A stretch of DNA of 64,000 nt from Micromonospora sp. ATCC 39149 (GCF_000158815.1 NZ_GG657738.1:4101496-4165495); one strand, 5' to 3'; positions 40,959 to 50,706 are shown, numbered from the stretch's first letter. Made by a program: numbers and translations. The notes: a model not told the origin generated them from the sequence alone.

Positions 40959-42299
40959 TCAGCTGGCCAGGCGGAACAACTCGGCGTGTCGCTGACGGGC
41001 CGGCACCTTCAGTGCCCGCAGGCTGCGCAGCACGGCGTCGGTCATCCCAGGCGGTCCGCACACGTACACGTCCCGCTCGGTGATGTCGGGGACCAGGCTT
41101 CGCAGGTTCTCCGGGCCGAACGCCCCGGTCGGCGGCGAGTCGAGGTCGGTGAGCAGGTGCAGGCGCGCTCCGCGTGCGGCGGCCAGGTTCTGCATCTCGC
41201 TCAGCAGCACGGCGCTCGCGGCGGTGCGCGCCCGGTAGAGGACCACGATGTCGCCGGTGAGGTGCTCGTCCTCGAGCAGGGCGCGGATCGGTGTCACGCC
41301 GATCCCGCCCGCGATGAGCAGGGTGGCCTCGCGGGTACGCCGGTCGGCGGTGAAGGCGCCGTAGGGGCCCTCGGCGAAGACGCGGGTGCCGACCGGCAGG
41401 TGGCGCAGGCCGGCGCTGGTGGTGCCGATGCCCTTGGCGGTCAGCCGCAGGGAGCGGCCGTCCGGGGCGGCGGACAGGGAGAACGGGTTGACCTGCCACC
41501 AGCGGTTGTGGCCGGGGAAGCGCCACAGGAAGAACTGGCCGGCACGGGCGTCGAGGCGGTCGAGGCGCCGGCCGGTCACGTGGACGGAGACGACGTCGTC
41601 GGACTCGGGTACCACCGCGCAGACGCGCAGCTGGTGGCGGGCGTTGCGGACGACCGGGACGAGTAGGCGGCCGGTGAGCAGGGCGCCGATCGCGAAGGCC
41701 CACAGGCCCCACCAGTACGCCCGGGTGAAGGCGTTTGTCGTGAACGAGCTGCCCTCGTAGACCTGGTGGATCAGGCCGAGCACGATCACGGCGTAGGTCA
41801 GCAGGTGAATGGTGTGCCAGGCCTCGTAGGAGAGGCGGCGCCGGGCGGCCCGCACGGAGAGCACGGCCACGACCACGATGAGGCCGACAGCAATCAGGCC
41901 GATGACGACGGGGATCTGGCCGGTAAGGCTGACCGCCGTGGTGCCGAACGAGGCATTGCCGAACCGGGCGTAACCGAGGATGACGAACATGGGGTGCAGC
42001 AGGGCGAGCCAGAAGATCGCGAAGCCGGTCCAGCGGTGCCAACCGGTCAGCTTGTCCATGCCGATCCGCCGGTCGAGGAACGGCAGCCGGGCGATCAGCA
42101 GCAACTGCAGCGCCATCGCGAAGGCCAGGTGCATGCCGAGGAACCGGCCGATCGCGTGCAGTGGGTTGTAGGCGGCCCGGCCGCCGGTGGCCACCATCAG
42201 CTCGACGATGGCCAGGTTGACGATCAAGAAGATCCACAACGCGACGTGGGTAATCCGGAGGGTGGCGGTAGGGGCCTGAGGCCGAGTCACAACGGTCAT
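40959..42299 (-). CDS. ferric-reductase-like transmembrane flavoprotein
   Basis: From the ATG at 42299 (MTVVTRPQAPTATLRITHVALWIFLIVNLAIVELM) the protein is 446 residues. The first 200 residues are a six-helix ferric-reductase-like membrane domain with paired histidines for heme (HRWTGFAIFWLALLHP and WHTIHLLTYAVIVLGLIHQ). Then follow an FAD-binding domain (AGQFFLWRFP, and NPFSLSA as the RxxxS-type loop) and an NAD-binding domain (LLIAGGIGVTPIRALLE, VYVCGPPGMTDAVL). It should pass electrons from NAD(P)H through FAD and heme across the membrane. No 2Fe-2S domain is present. Confidence 0.88.
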   Translation of the reverse strand: MTVVTRPQAPTATLRITHVALWIFLIVNLAIVELMVATGGRAAYNPLHAIGRFLGMHLAFAMALQLLLIARLPFLDRRIGMDKLTGWHRWTGFAIFWLALLHPMFVILGYARFGNASFGTTAVSLTGQIPVVIGLIAVGLIVVVAVLSVRAARRRLSYEAWHTIHLLTYAVIVLGLIHQVYEGSSFTTNAFTRAYWWGLWAFAIGALLTGRLLVPVVRNARHQLRVCAVVPESDDVVSVHVTGRRLDRLDARAGQFFLWRFPGHNRWWQVNPFSLSAAPDGRSLRLTAKGIGTTSAGLRHLPVGTRVFAEGPYGAFTADRRTREATLLIAGGIGVTPIRALLEDEHLTGDIVVLYRARTAASAVLLSEMQNLAAARGARLHLLTDLDSPPTGAFGPENLRSLVPDITERDVYVCGPPGMTDAVLRSLRALKVPARQRHAELFRLAS

Positions 42300-42699
42300 C
42301 CGGATCTCCACGCTGTTGTCTCGCTGGGGTGCATTACAGGTAGCCGAAGTAGGTCGGGCGCGCAAGAACCGAAAGACGTTCACCCTCGGACGGGTTGGGC
42401 GCACGCGACGGCGAGGCGACGCCTCAGATTCGCGTTGGACGGTGATCGGTAGCGGGCATCGCCACCGCGTTGAGCTGGGCAGACCGCGTCCAGGGCCGCC
42501 GAGGACCGCCGGCCGTTTCGTCCTGGGCGAGGCAGTACGGCCCAGCGAAGGTTCCGCTGGTTGGTGGTGTCGACCCCCGCCGGTCGGCGGGGTGGCTCCA
42601 GCCTGTCGGCGGGTCCGTGTCGAAGTCTGCCGGATGGCTGTTCGGCCACCCCAGCGAACGAGGCGACAGGCGAGGCCAAGGTCGACTCCGCGGTACTAC
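42300..42699. other. no recognisable gene
   Basis: The stretch must hold the promoter of the flavoprotein gene. No frame here resembles a known protein. Confidence 0.4.
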
Positions 42700-42927
42700 C
42701 AGCACAACCCGCTGTTCGGCAACGGAGTCGACACGCTGAGGATGTTCCTGCAGCAGGGCACACAGGGCGGCGCCGCGCCCACCGTAGGTGGCGGGACCCG
42801 GTTCGGAAACACCCTCGCCGACGCGGACCTGGTGTGGGTGTTCTCCTCCGACTACGTCGTGGCGGACATCTTCCGCGTGGCGGTCGGAAAGATCATCGAG
42901 CACTGGGACGTCGCCGGCGGCCAGTAG
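42700..42927 (+). pseudogene. SnoaL/NTF2-like protein, C-terminal remnant
   Basis: The frame reads YYQHNPLFGNGVDTLRMFLQQGTQG, then LVWVFSSDYVVADIFRVAVGKIIEHWDV. This is the middle and end of a SnoaL-like polyketide cyclase-fold protein (YYQHNP and KIIEHWDV are typical). The N-terminal helices are absent, so it is a fragment. Confidence 0.7.
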
Positions 42928-43321
42928 CCGGTGTGGCGCTGCACCGGACGCTGGCCCAGGCCCTCGCGATCGGCCCGCACTTCGGGTTGGTGGTGCGCCG
43001 GTGTGTTCTTTAGGCTCACCACCGAGTCGATCAGCACCAACTGGCTGAAAACGCGGGGCGGGGTGGCGGGGTCGGAACCATCGCTCGGCGAACCATGGTG
43101 GACAAAGACCTGAGCCTCACCGCATCGACATTGCAAGGACGCCGTGAGTGAGTCTGATCTATCGAAGGCGTCCTTCACTGCATTGGACGTCGACCACACG
43201 AAAGCCCTCGGCATCGACACCGGCCAGCAGGACCACGCCGCAGCCCTGCTCGACAACCGCGCCATGCGCCGGCAGGCCCGCCATCCCACCGAAACAGCGG
43301 GAAGGGGTGGCCGAGACCCTG
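42928..43321. other. no recognisable gene
   Basis: A few short frames exist, none with family resemblance. The stretch lies between a gene fragment and the end of the histidine kinase gene. Confidence 0.4.
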
Positions 43322-44446
43322 TCAGCCGCCGCGGTTGGCCGGCAACCGCAGGTCGAGCCGGAACCCGTGGTCGTCGGTCGGTTCCGCCCGTAGGGTGCCG
43401 CCCAGCAGTTCCGCGCGCTGGCGCAGGCCGGCGAGCCCGTGCTTGCCGCTGGGCAGCGGCAGCACTGGCCGGGTCGGCGCAGTGTTGGTCACCGTCGTGC
43501 GGATGGCGCCGTCGTCCCAGCAGATCTCGACCAGAGCAGTGGATCCGGAGGCGTGCTTGCGGACGTTGGTGAGACCTTCCTGGACGGTTCGGTAGATGGC
43601 GCGCTGAACCGGCGGCGACAGTTCGGCGCCGGCAGGCAGACCAAGGTTGAGCCGGGCGTCGACGGCGCTGCCTGCGACGAGGTCAGCCAGCTGGTTGAGG
43701 GTCGGCTGCGGGGTCAGGTCGGTCGGCCGGCTACCGGAGGCACGTAGCACGTTGACCATGTAGCGCAGCTCTTCCAGGGTCCGCACACTGAGCTGCCGGA
43801 TCGTGGCCGCGGCCTGTCTGGTCTCCGAGTCGCTCGTGCTGACCTGCAACGCACCCGCCCGAACCGAGATCAGGCTGACCTGGTGCGAAACCACGTCGTG
43901 CATCTCGCGAGCCAGCTGGGCGCGCTCGGTGGCCAACACGTTCTGCATGATGAGCAGTTCCTCGTGCGCGCGGGACTCGGTGATCTCATCGAGCCGGGCG
44001 GCCAGGTCGCGCCGTGCCAGGATCAGCTGGCCGAGGAAGACCGGTGCCGCGGAGGTGGTCAGGCTGTACAACAACCATAGGAAACTGGTGCTGTTGGACA
44101 AATCAGCAAAATCACTGTCAAGCTCCGACGCCGGCCACGGAAGCACGCTGAAGATCGCACTGGTGAGCACGCACACGGCCAGCAGCTTCCGGTTGCGGCT
44201 GCGAGCCGCCAGGGCGTACAGGGCGATCAGGTTCGCGAATACGGCCCAGGTGAGCAACACCGCGGGCAGGGTCGCCACAAAGACCGCCAGCGGCGCCTGG
44301 CGCCGGAACATCAGCGCGGCGCAGGCGACGAGGGCCCCGACAAGGCCGATCCGGTTATGGAAGCCGAGCTGGATCCAGACGTCCAGCAGCGCGATCGCCA
44401 CCAGCCCGAGGTCGACCAGCGGCGCGGGAACCGGGCGCCCCCTCAC
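43322..44446 (-). CDS. two-component sensor histidine kinase (HisKA_3 / NarX-DesK type)
   Basis: This 374-residue protein has an N-terminal membrane domain of four to five helices (residues about 8-135). The dimerisation domain contains the phospho-accepting His in ERAQLAREMHDVVSHQVSLIS, and the ATP-binding HATPase_c domain is seen in YRTVQEGLTNVRKHA and GKHGLAGLRQRAELLGGTL. It overlaps the response-regulator gene by 4 bases. Such pairs sense envelope or drug stress; the target is unknown. Confidence 0.94.
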   Translation of the reverse strand: MRGRPVPAPLVDLGLVAIALLDVWIQLGFHNRIGLVGALVACAALMFRRQAPLAVFVATLPAVLLTWAVFANLIALYALAARSRNRKLLAVCVLTSAIFSVLPWPASELDSDFADLSNSTSFLWLLYSLTTSAAPVFLGQLILARRDLAARLDEITESRAHEELLIMQNVLATERAQLAREMHDVVSHQVSLISVRAGALQVSTSDSETRQAAATIRQLSVRTLEELRYMVNVLRASGSRPTDLTPQPTLNQLADLVAGSAVDARLNLGLPAGAELSPPVQRAIYRTVQEGLTNVRKHASGSTALVEICWDDGAIRTTVTNTAPTRPVLPLPSGKHGLAGLRQRAELLGGTLRAEPTDDHGFRLDLRLPANRGG

Positions 44447-45102
44447 CGGTCGCCTGGTCGGCAGCTCAGCAGGCCGGCGCGCTCGGCGAGCAGCGCCGCC
44501 CGCACGCGGTTGTCCACACCCAGCTTGGTGAGGATCGCGCTGACGTGGTCTTTCACGGTGCCGGCGCTGAGGAACATGCGGCCGCCGATCTCGCTGTTCG
44601 ACAGGCCGTCGGCCAGCAGCGTCAGCACCTCGCGTTCCCGCTCGGTGAGCCGCTGCACGGCGCGTACGGCGTGCTCGTCGCCGCCACTCCTCAGGAAGCC
44701 GTCGACGACCGTACGGGTGACCTTGGACGCCAGCACCGTGTCACCGGCCGCGAGGGTGCGCACGAGATGCCCCAGCTGCTCCGGGTCGGTGTCCTTCAAC
44801 AGGAAACCGGCCGCCCCCGCCCTGAGCGCGGCGGTGACGTACTCATCGGTGTCGAACGTGGTCAGCATGGCCACGACCGGCGGTGCGGGCAGCCGGCGGA
44901 TGCTCTGCAGGATGGTCAGGCCGTCGACGTCGGGCATCCGGATGTCCAGCAGCACTAAGTCGGGACGCAACTCCTGCACGGCCTGCAGCGCCTGGTCCCC
45001 GGAAACGGCGGCGGCAGTCTGGATACCGTCGGCTGCGTTCAGGATGTGCTGGAAGCCCATCCTGACCAGCGCCTCGTCGTCGACCACCAGTACTCGGATC
45101 AC
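44443..45102 (-). CDS. NarL/FixJ-family response regulator
   Basis: From the GTG at 45102 (VIRVLVVDDEALVRMG) the protein is 219 residues; an ATG at 45123 would add seven. The receiver domain has the phosphorylated Asp in PDLVLLDIRMPDVDG, and the C-terminal LuxR-type HTH is LTEREREVLTLLADGLSNSEIGGRMFLSAGTVKDHVSAILTKLGV. It acts with the downstream kinase gene, with which it overlaps by 4 bases. Confidence 0.94.
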   Translation of the reverse strand: MIRVLVVDDEALVRMGFQHILNAADGIQTAAAVSGDQALQAVQELRPDLVLLDIRMPDVDGLTILQSIRRLPAPPVVAMLTTFDTDEYVTAALRAGAAGFLLKDTDPEQLGHLVRTLAAGDTVLASKVTRTVVDGFLRSGGDEHAVRAVQRLTEREREVLTLLADGLSNSEIGGRMFLSAGTVKDHVSAILTKLGVDNRVRAALLAERAGLLSCRPGDR

Positions 45103-45317
45103 CCACGATTCGTACCAGATCATCAGGCGGCCGAGCGGGTGATCTTTTTCCGGTACGGCGGGGCGGCTCGGCCGGGGGCCGGCGGATCTGAACGCCGGTG
45201 CCAGTCGTCCGCGTACTGAAGGCGCGCGCGAAAGTACCTAAGCGCGTCAGATTCCCCGTCGTTCCCGGGCCCATAACGTGGTGGTCGCCAGAGAGCCCGA
45301 CCACTGCGGAGACAGAC

Positions 45318-45560
45318 ATGAGCGACATCACGGAGCTGCTCCAGCGCTACCTTGCCGCCTGGAACAGACCAACGCCGCCGCGCGACAGGCCATTCTCCGG
45401 GAGGTCTTCGCCGACGGTGCGGTCTACACCGACCCGCTGGTCTCGGTGCAGGGCAGGGACGGGCTCGACGCGACCATCGCGGCCGTCCAGGGGCAGTTCG
45501 GTGGGCTGGTCTTCAGCCTCGGCGGCGCCGTGGACACCCACCACAACATGGCCACGCTCT
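45318..45560 (+). pseudogene. SnoaL-like protein, frameshifted and truncated
   Basis: MSDITELLQRYLAAWN at 45318 continues after a shift near 45362 as ETNAAARQAILREVFADGAVYTDPLVSVQGRDGLDATIAAVQGQF and VDTHHNMATLS. The fold then breaks off at about 45560, where an unrelated LuxR-type fragment begins on the other strand. It is a second SnoaL-type remnant close to the one at 42700. Confidence 0.75.
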
Positions 45561-46025
45561 CGGCGTGCAGGCGCCGGGCGGCGAACAGGAGAGCCTCCCG
45601 GGAGGCCCGGTCGAGCCACTGCGCGTCGTCGACGAGGCACAGCAGCCCGGTTTCGTCCGCGTACTCCGTCAGCAGGAAGAGCACCGCCAGCCCGACCAGC
45701 GTCGGGTCGGAGCCGGTCGTGGGCCCGAGCCCGAACGCCGCTTCCAGCGCCTCTCGCTGCGGTCCGGGCAGCGCGGCGAGGGATCCGAGCGCCGGGCGCA
45801 GCAGCAACTGCAGCTCCGAGAACGGCAGCTCCGCCTCGAACTCGACCCCCGTACCGCGGAGCAGCCGCATGGCCCCGGCCGCCGCGGCGGCGTGGTCGAG
45901 CAGGGCGGTCTTGCCGATGCCGGGCTCGCCGCGCAGCACCAGCGATGAGCTGGTGCCCGCCTTGGCCCTCGCCAACAGTTCGGCGATCGTGTCCTGTTCG
46001 GGCTTTCTCCCGTGCAGCTCCCCCG
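45561..46025 (-). pseudogene. LuxR-family (LAL) regulator, ATPase fragment
   Basis: The minus-strand frame reads ELHGRKPEQDTIAELLARAKAG, then SLVLRGEPGIGKTALLDHA (Walker A), ELPFSELQLLLRPAL and GLLCLVDDAQWLDRASREALLFAARRLHAE (Walker B). This is the start of the ATPase domain of large LuxR-type regulators, which are usually about 900 residues. The fragment is about 155 residues and lacks the rest, so it is inactive. The junction at about 45560 joins it to a SnoaL-like fragment. Confidence 0.82.
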
Positions 46026-46144
46026 CGCCCGTGATCCCATCCTGGCATCGCCGCTCGTCCGGTCAGGACGAGGGCGAGCCGGGCCAGCACATCCCGGTCC
46101 GGCCGGTCGCCGTCAATCTCGGCCGCGCGGCGACGGTGGTTGCC

Positions 46145-46230
46145 GGCACGCCGGAGTTCAGCCACAGCGACACCGTCGCGTGCCGCAGGTCGTACGGCCG
46201 TCCGGCCAGCCGGGAGGCCACCTGCACCGG
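46145..46230 (-). pseudogene. integrase C-terminal remnant
   Basis: This plus-strand stretch matches the intact integrase gene near 15105-15170: the part that encodes GRPYDLRHAGVSLWLNAG is still recognisable. Only about 85 bp remain. Confidence 0.65.
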
Positions 46231-46270
46231 AGTCGACGCATCAACGGCTGACGGCAGGGCAGGGCCCCGA

Positions 46271-47245
46271 TCAGAGCCCCGAGACGTGTTCGGGACCCGT
46301 GAGCCGCGGGTCCAGGATGCGGTGGAGTCGATAGGCGACAGGCCGGAATCCCCGGTTGGGCCAGAAGACGGACGAGAGCGGATTCGTTGCCCGCCAGCCA
46401 GTAACGCAGACCGTGAATCCCCGGTGCGCCGCGTCTGCCAGCGCCCACTCGGTCAGCCTGCGTCCAACTCCCGTGCCGCGAGCGTGTGGAGCCGTCGAGG
46501 CCAGGAACAGTTCAACCGAGCCCCGGGGCTTGAGGATCGAGGACTCATCGTCGGGAACAGGGCGCATGACCACGAAACCATCGATGCTGTCCTGTCCCTC
46601 GGACACCCAGTACGCCACGGTTGGATCATTCAACAGCTCCAAGTGACCGGATCGCAGTATGTCCCACATCGGCTGGTCGGTGAACGCGAACACCGGGGGT
46701 GCCGCATGCGCCTCGTTGATGAGGCCAAGCAGTGGCTGCAGGGCATCGATATCGGCGGGATCTGCCAGACGGACACCACGCGGCGCCTCCACCAGGGTCT
46801 TCGCGGAGACATCCATGATGCCGTGGACCTGCTCGTGCCCGAATCCGAGCGTCAGCCACAGCGGAAGATCGGCGGCAGGAGGCTCCGTGTAGTGGTGCAA
46901 GCGTCCGTCGGCAACCCACTGACCTGACAGATGGGCGTACAGTCGCTTCAGAACCACCGGACCCTCGTCCAGGGCGTAAGCGGCACACTGCGGCAGCGTC
47001 CAACAGTGACGGCCGCGCTGCCCCTCCCCGGCCCGGGCCAGCAGGTAGCCGGTTACTGCACCTCCCCGCACCGCAACCGCACCACGAGACCCGTCTTCCC
47101 ACGCTTGTTCCAGAAGGGTCCGGCACTCTTCCAGGACGCCGAAGCGCCCGCCCAGCGCCCGCTCGAGCGCAAAGTCGCGCTGATGCCGGGCGGCGAGAAT
47201 TTCTGCCGCACGATCCAAATGAGCCGAGTCGAACATTTCGATCAC
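46271..47245 (-). CDS. GNAT-family N-acetyltransferase (two tandem domains)
   Basis: The GTG at 47245 (VIEMFDSAHLDRAAEILAARHQRDFALERALGG) gives 324 residues; an ATG at 47314 is also in frame. The second half is a complete GNAT fold: GSVELFLASTAPHARGTGVGRRLTEWALADAAHRGFTVCVTGWRATNP binds acetyl-CoA, and VFWPNRGFRPVAYRLHR closes it. The first half is a degenerate GNAT-like domain. The substrate is unknown. It is followed by an integrase remnant and preceded by one. Confidence 0.88.
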   Translation of the reverse strand: MIEMFDSAHLDRAAEILAARHQRDFALERALGGRFGVLEECRTLLEQAWEDGSRGAVAVRGGAVTGYLLARAGEGQRGRHCWTLPQCAAYALDEGPVVLKRLYAHLSGQWVADGRLHHYTEPPAADLPLWLTLGFGHEQVHGIMDVSAKTLVEAPRGVRLADPADIDALQPLLGLINEAHAAPPVFAFTDQPMWDILRSGHLELLNDPTVAYWVSEGQDSIDGFVVMRPVPDDESSILKPRGSVELFLASTAPHARGTGVGRRLTEWALADAAHRGFTVCVTGWRATNPLSSVFWPNRGFRPVAYRLHRILDPRLTGPEHVSGL

Positions 47246-47607
47246 AACGGCAGCGCCGGAATCAACAGAAGGACTAGGCAAATCGGTCCAATCGCACCTT
47301 AGGGTATAGGGCAATAAGGCCCATCCTCGCCCAACGCGCCTGGAGTGCGCATCAAGATCGGATGATGCCTAAATCTGCGGCGATGCTACCGGGCAAGGCC
47401 CGAAGACTGTCACGGGTTTTTCCTCGCACCGGTTGCACGCCGTGCCCGTTGGCGCGGAAGCCGGGGGTCAACGGCGGTCAACCCCGGGCGTAGCTGCCGG
47501 CGCGGTCGCGCTGGTCAAGCCAGGTCACTGCGGTGCGACCCCTGGCCGTCTCCACACTCTCTGAGCCATTCGGCTGCAGCAATCCGTACAGCCAAGCCGG
47601 CCGACGA

Positions 47608-48013
47608 TCACGAGTGCCCAGCGACGGCAGCCGACAAGGCGTCAGCGACCTCGGCGACACCCCGGCGTGCCGCAGGTCGTACGGGCGACCGGCCAGGGGA
47701 GAGGCCACCCGCCGGCGGCAGGCTCAACCGCCGTGCCTCCTTCCAGACCCGGGAGTACGTCGACGACGCCACCACGTTGCCCCCGGTCGCCGCGGAACAA
47801 CCGCCATTCGGCCCCGCCCCCACCATCCACCGAACGGCGTACGACTTCTTGCGGCCCGCCAGCGCGTTGATCTGAATGCCTCGGATCCGCACCTCACGCG
47901 ACTTCACGTCGCCTCCCGGTGCTGTTCCAGCCAGGCCCGCAGGTCCCGCCGCTCGATCCGCAGTTCCCCGTTGGGCAGCTTGATGCACTCCGGGGGCGAT
48001 GCCCGGTTCACGG
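47608..48013 (-). pseudogene. integrase and excisionase remnants of a second AICE
   Basis: The frame GDVKSREVRIRGIQINALAGRKKSYAVRWMVGAGP is the start of an AICE integrase very like the intact one. It then jumps to the catalytic end (GNVVASSTYSRVWKEARRLSLPP), so the middle of about 300 residues is deleted, and the end near 47640 is scrambled. At 47905-48013 the end of xis (RIERRDLRAWLEQHREA) still overlaps the int start. This is a deleted relative, not a copy, of the intact pair at 14972-16533. Confidence 0.85.
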
Positions 48014-48201
48014 GGTAGGGATGGTCTGGCGACTGCCCCGACGAGGAGATTCGTGAGTTCCGCAGGATGGGCCCTGAACGGAAGCAGATGCTGAGGCTTG
48101 TGGGAGCCCGTCGAAGGCCCGCTCCGGTGGAGGTCGGTAATCATCGGACCGGTGGTGACACAAGCCAGGGTGAGAGTTCGTCAACCAGGCGGGAGTCTTG
48201 G

Positions 48202-48756
48202 ATGGGTCCACCGGGAAAGCGCGATGAGGATTGGTTCACCAGGGTCTACACCGCCGAATACGGACAGGTTGTGAAGTACGGCCAGCGTCGGCTTGCCGAT
48301 CTGGACGCGGCGGCTGAACTCGCTCAGGAGGTGTTCGTCATCGCCTGGCGGCGTCGCCGCGAGGTTCCGGACCGCAGCCTGCCCTGGCTGTACGGGGTGG
48401 CTCGTCGCCTGCTTGCGAACGCATGGCGAGCTCGGAGAGCCGCGCCGGATGTGCTAGCGATTGCCGACGCTGGCCTTCTGCGGGAGCCAGGCGTGTTCGG
48501 CGCCGACGCGACCGTGGGCGTCGCCGACCTACAGGCCGCTCTAGCCACCCTCGCCGACCTCGATCAGGAAATCCTCCGGTTGGTCGGGTGGGAGGAACTG
48601 ACAGTTTCCGAGGCCGCTCAGGTCCTCGGCTGTACCCGTACCACCGCTGCGGTGCGTCTGCACCGCGCCCGTAGGCGCCTCAACGAAGCGATGTCGTACC
48701 GAGCTGCACCGCTGGCACAGCAGCCGGTGTTGGCCAGTCCTCGAAAGGTCATGTGA
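48202..48756 (+). CDS. ECF-type RNA polymerase sigma factor
   Basis: From the ATG at 48202 (MGPPGKRDEDWFTRVYTAEYGQVVKYGQRRLADLDAAAELAQEVFVIAWRR) the protein is 184 residues. Region 2 is followed by a short linker, and region 4 is LATLADLDQEILRLVGWEELTVSEAAQVLGCTRTTAAVRLHRARRRL. It should direct RNA polymerase to a small regulon. The stop overlaps the next gene start in TGATG, so the membrane-anchored partner is made with it and probably holds it inactive. Confidence 0.92.
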   Translation: MGPPGKRDEDWFTRVYTAEYGQVVKYGQRRLADLDAAAELAQEVFVIAWRRRREVPDRSLPWLYGVARRLLANAWRARRAAPDVLAIADAGLLREPGVFGADATVGVADLQAALATLADLDQEILRLVGWEELTVSEAAQVLGCTRTTAAVRLHRARRRLNEAMSYRAAPLAQQPVLASPRKVM

Positions 48757-49775
48757 TGTTCGGAGAAGAGCGAACGCGTACCCTCCTCGGTCCGGCTGAC
48801 CCGGCCCGGCACGGCACCCTCGCACCGCCCCGGCTTTCGGCACACGATCTGATCGTCCGAGCGGAGGCTATCGCCGAGCCGGTCGCCGATCGCCGCCAGG
48901 CACGCCCGACGCGCAGGCTGGTTCTGACGGCCGGGACGCTGGCGGTAGCGGTCGGCGCCGCAGCAATCGCCCAAACGTTCGGCCCGCTCAGCCCGGATGC
49001 CTCGCAGATCGCCAGTCCGCCGCCCGGGGCGGATCCGGGGGTGGTGCTCGTGCCGGTGGCGTACGGCTCTGGCGGCCATGATGCTGGGAGGCAACTGCGC
49101 GCGTTGGCGAGCAGCCTTGTCGATGCGGAGTACGACAACAGTACGGGCCGGTACATGTACCACCAGACGAGGACGTGGGGCGACCCGGTGATGACGTCTC
49201 CCGACGGTCGCCACCACGTCGCTTTCGCGGCCGATACCAAGGTCTGGCAGGCTGCCGACGGCACCGGTAAGCAGGTCACGGTTCAACTCGAGCCGCAGTA
49301 TCCGGACCAGGAGTCTCGGGACTACTGGCAGCGCAACCTCAAGCCCAAGGCTGCCGCCTCCGCCACCCGCGCGCCTGACAGCATTCCGCTGCCACCGAAG
49401 AACCTCGCGCCGCTGCCGTCGGGTCGAGCGCAGCTGAACGAACTGCTCAAGGTCACGTTCGGCGCCGGAACCGTCAGCAAGGAGGTCAGCATGGTGTACG
49501 GGCGGTATGTGGTTCCGCGTCAGACGCGATCTGAGATCTTGCGGGTCCTTGCCAATGTGCCTGGGTTCCTGTGGCGGGGACAGGTAACCGATCGGGCCGG
49601 CCGGAAGGGTGTAGCCATCACCTTCGACGACCGCGAGCACAACGCGCAGTCCTTGCTGATCTTCGATCCGAACACGGGCGAACTGCTCGCTTACGAGCGG
49701 CTGACCCTCTCGCCGGTACGGATCAGCGCGTACCAGGTACTACTCGATACTGCCTGGACCGATCGACTCAACTGA
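48756..49775 (+). CDS. CU044_5270-family protein, partner of the ECF sigma factor
   Basis: From the ATG at 48756 (MFGEERTRTLLGPADPARHGTL) the protein is 339 residues. One membrane segment (residues about 54-77, RRLVLTAGTLAVAVGAAAIAQ) separates a short cytoplasmic part from a long outer domain with YHQTRTWGDPVMTSPDGR and later LLIFDPNTGELLAYE. This pattern is typical of the actinobacterial family annotated CU044_5270, which pairs with ECF sigma genes and probably acts as anti-sigma factor or sensor. Coupling with the sigma gene supports this. Confidence 0.85.
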   Translation: MFGEERTRTLLGPADPARHGTLAPPRLSAHDLIVRAEAIAEPVADRRQARPTRRLVLTAGTLAVAVGAAAIAQTFGPLSPDASQIASPPPGADPGVVLVPVAYGSGGHDAGRQLRALASSLVDAEYDNSTGRYMYHQTRTWGDPVMTSPDGRHHVAFAADTKVWQAADGTGKQVTVQLEPQYPDQESRDYWQRNLKPKAAASATRAPDSIPLPPKNLAPLPSGRAQLNELLKVTFGAGTVSKEVSMVYGRYVVPRQTRSEILRVLANVPGFLWRGQVTDRAGRKGVAITFDDREHNAQSLLIFDPNTGELLAYERLTLSPVRISAYQVLLDTAWTDRLN

Positions 49776-49989
49776 ATTGCCGGTGCCGGGGCCGCCTCTA
49801 CGGTGGCCCCGGTCGCGCTTGACGATGCGGCATGTCCTGTTCCGTGCCTGGCATGCGGCAACCGGCTGGGAGGGTGCACGAATCATTCCGGCCAAGGGTG
49901 ACCTACGGCTGGGCGGCTGCGGTGAGCGCGCCTGCCGCTCGCTGCCGCGGATGTCACGCTGCACGGCGCTGCGCTTCTGACTGGCTGGC

Positions 49990-50706
49990 TCAGCGGGGAC
50001 GGTGCGACGACGTCCAGCGTTGCTGTTGCAGCCGCTCGATGCCGTCCAGCAGGAGGTCCAGTGCGAACTCGAACTCGAACTGGTCGTCGCAGCCCTGTCC
50101 CACGACCGAGCCGTCGTCGTGGGACGCCGCCGTGGCAATCTCCGCGAGGTGCGGGAACCGGGCCGCGAATTTCGGCGGTAGCTCCGCCGGCGGGTCCGAA
50201 TTGGCCGGTCCGGAGCGGCCGGCGTGCCGGGAGGTGTCGAACAGTTCCTGGCTGAAGCCCAGGATCCGGCTGCCCATGGCGTGCATCACGTGGTGGGCGA
50301 GGTCGGTGGAGAATCCGCCTGCCCGCAGCGTCCCGACCACCGAGTCGAGGTAGGCGAGGATGGCCGGCGTCGCCGTGGTTCGCGACTCGATCGCGAGCGG
50401 TGCCCACGGGTGGCGTCGGAGCGCCTGCCGCGCGGAGAGGACGCGTTCGCGGACCGTGTGCTTCCAGTCGGCGTCGGGCAGCGGCGGGTCGATCTCGCCG
50501 ACGACCATGTCGATCATGCCGGCTATCAGTTCGTCCTTGTTGGCCACGTGCTTGTAGAGGGCCATCGGGACGACGCCCAGCTCTTGGGCGAGGTTGCGCA
50601 TGCTGAGGGAGTCGATCCCGGCCGCGTCGGCGAGCGCGATGGCGGCGCGCAGGATCCGGTCCCTGCTCAGCGGCACTCTGCGCAGCGTCTCAGCCTGTTC
50701 AGCCAT
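49990..50706 (-). CDS. TetR-family regulator with TetR_C_1 domain
   Basis: This 238-residue protein has the helix-turn-helix RILRAAIALADAAGIDSLSMRNLAQELGVVPMALYKHVANKDELIAGM and a C-terminal tetracycline-repressor-type domain (TVRERVLSARQALRRHPWAPLAIESR). It is divergent from the MDR oxidoreductase gene. Two palindromes of the same sequence lie in the gap, one close to each start, so it probably controls both genes. Confidence 0.93.
   Translation of the reverse strand: MAEQAETLRRVPLSRDRILRAAIALADAAGIDSLSMRNLAQELGVVPMALYKHVANKDELIAGMIDMVVGEIDPPLPDADWKHTVRERVLSARQALRRHPWAPLAIESRTTATPAILAYLDSVVGTLRAGGFSTDLAHHVMHAMGSRILGFSQELFDTSRHAGRSGPANSDPPAELPPKFAARFPHLAEIATAASHDDGSVVGQGCDDQFEFEFALDLLLDGIERLQQQRWTSSHRPR

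Noticed and set aside
45278..46927. 549-residue plus-strand open frame
   Set aside because: It runs antisense through the LuxR fragment and the GNAT gene; only its first part (SnoaL-like) is protein-like.
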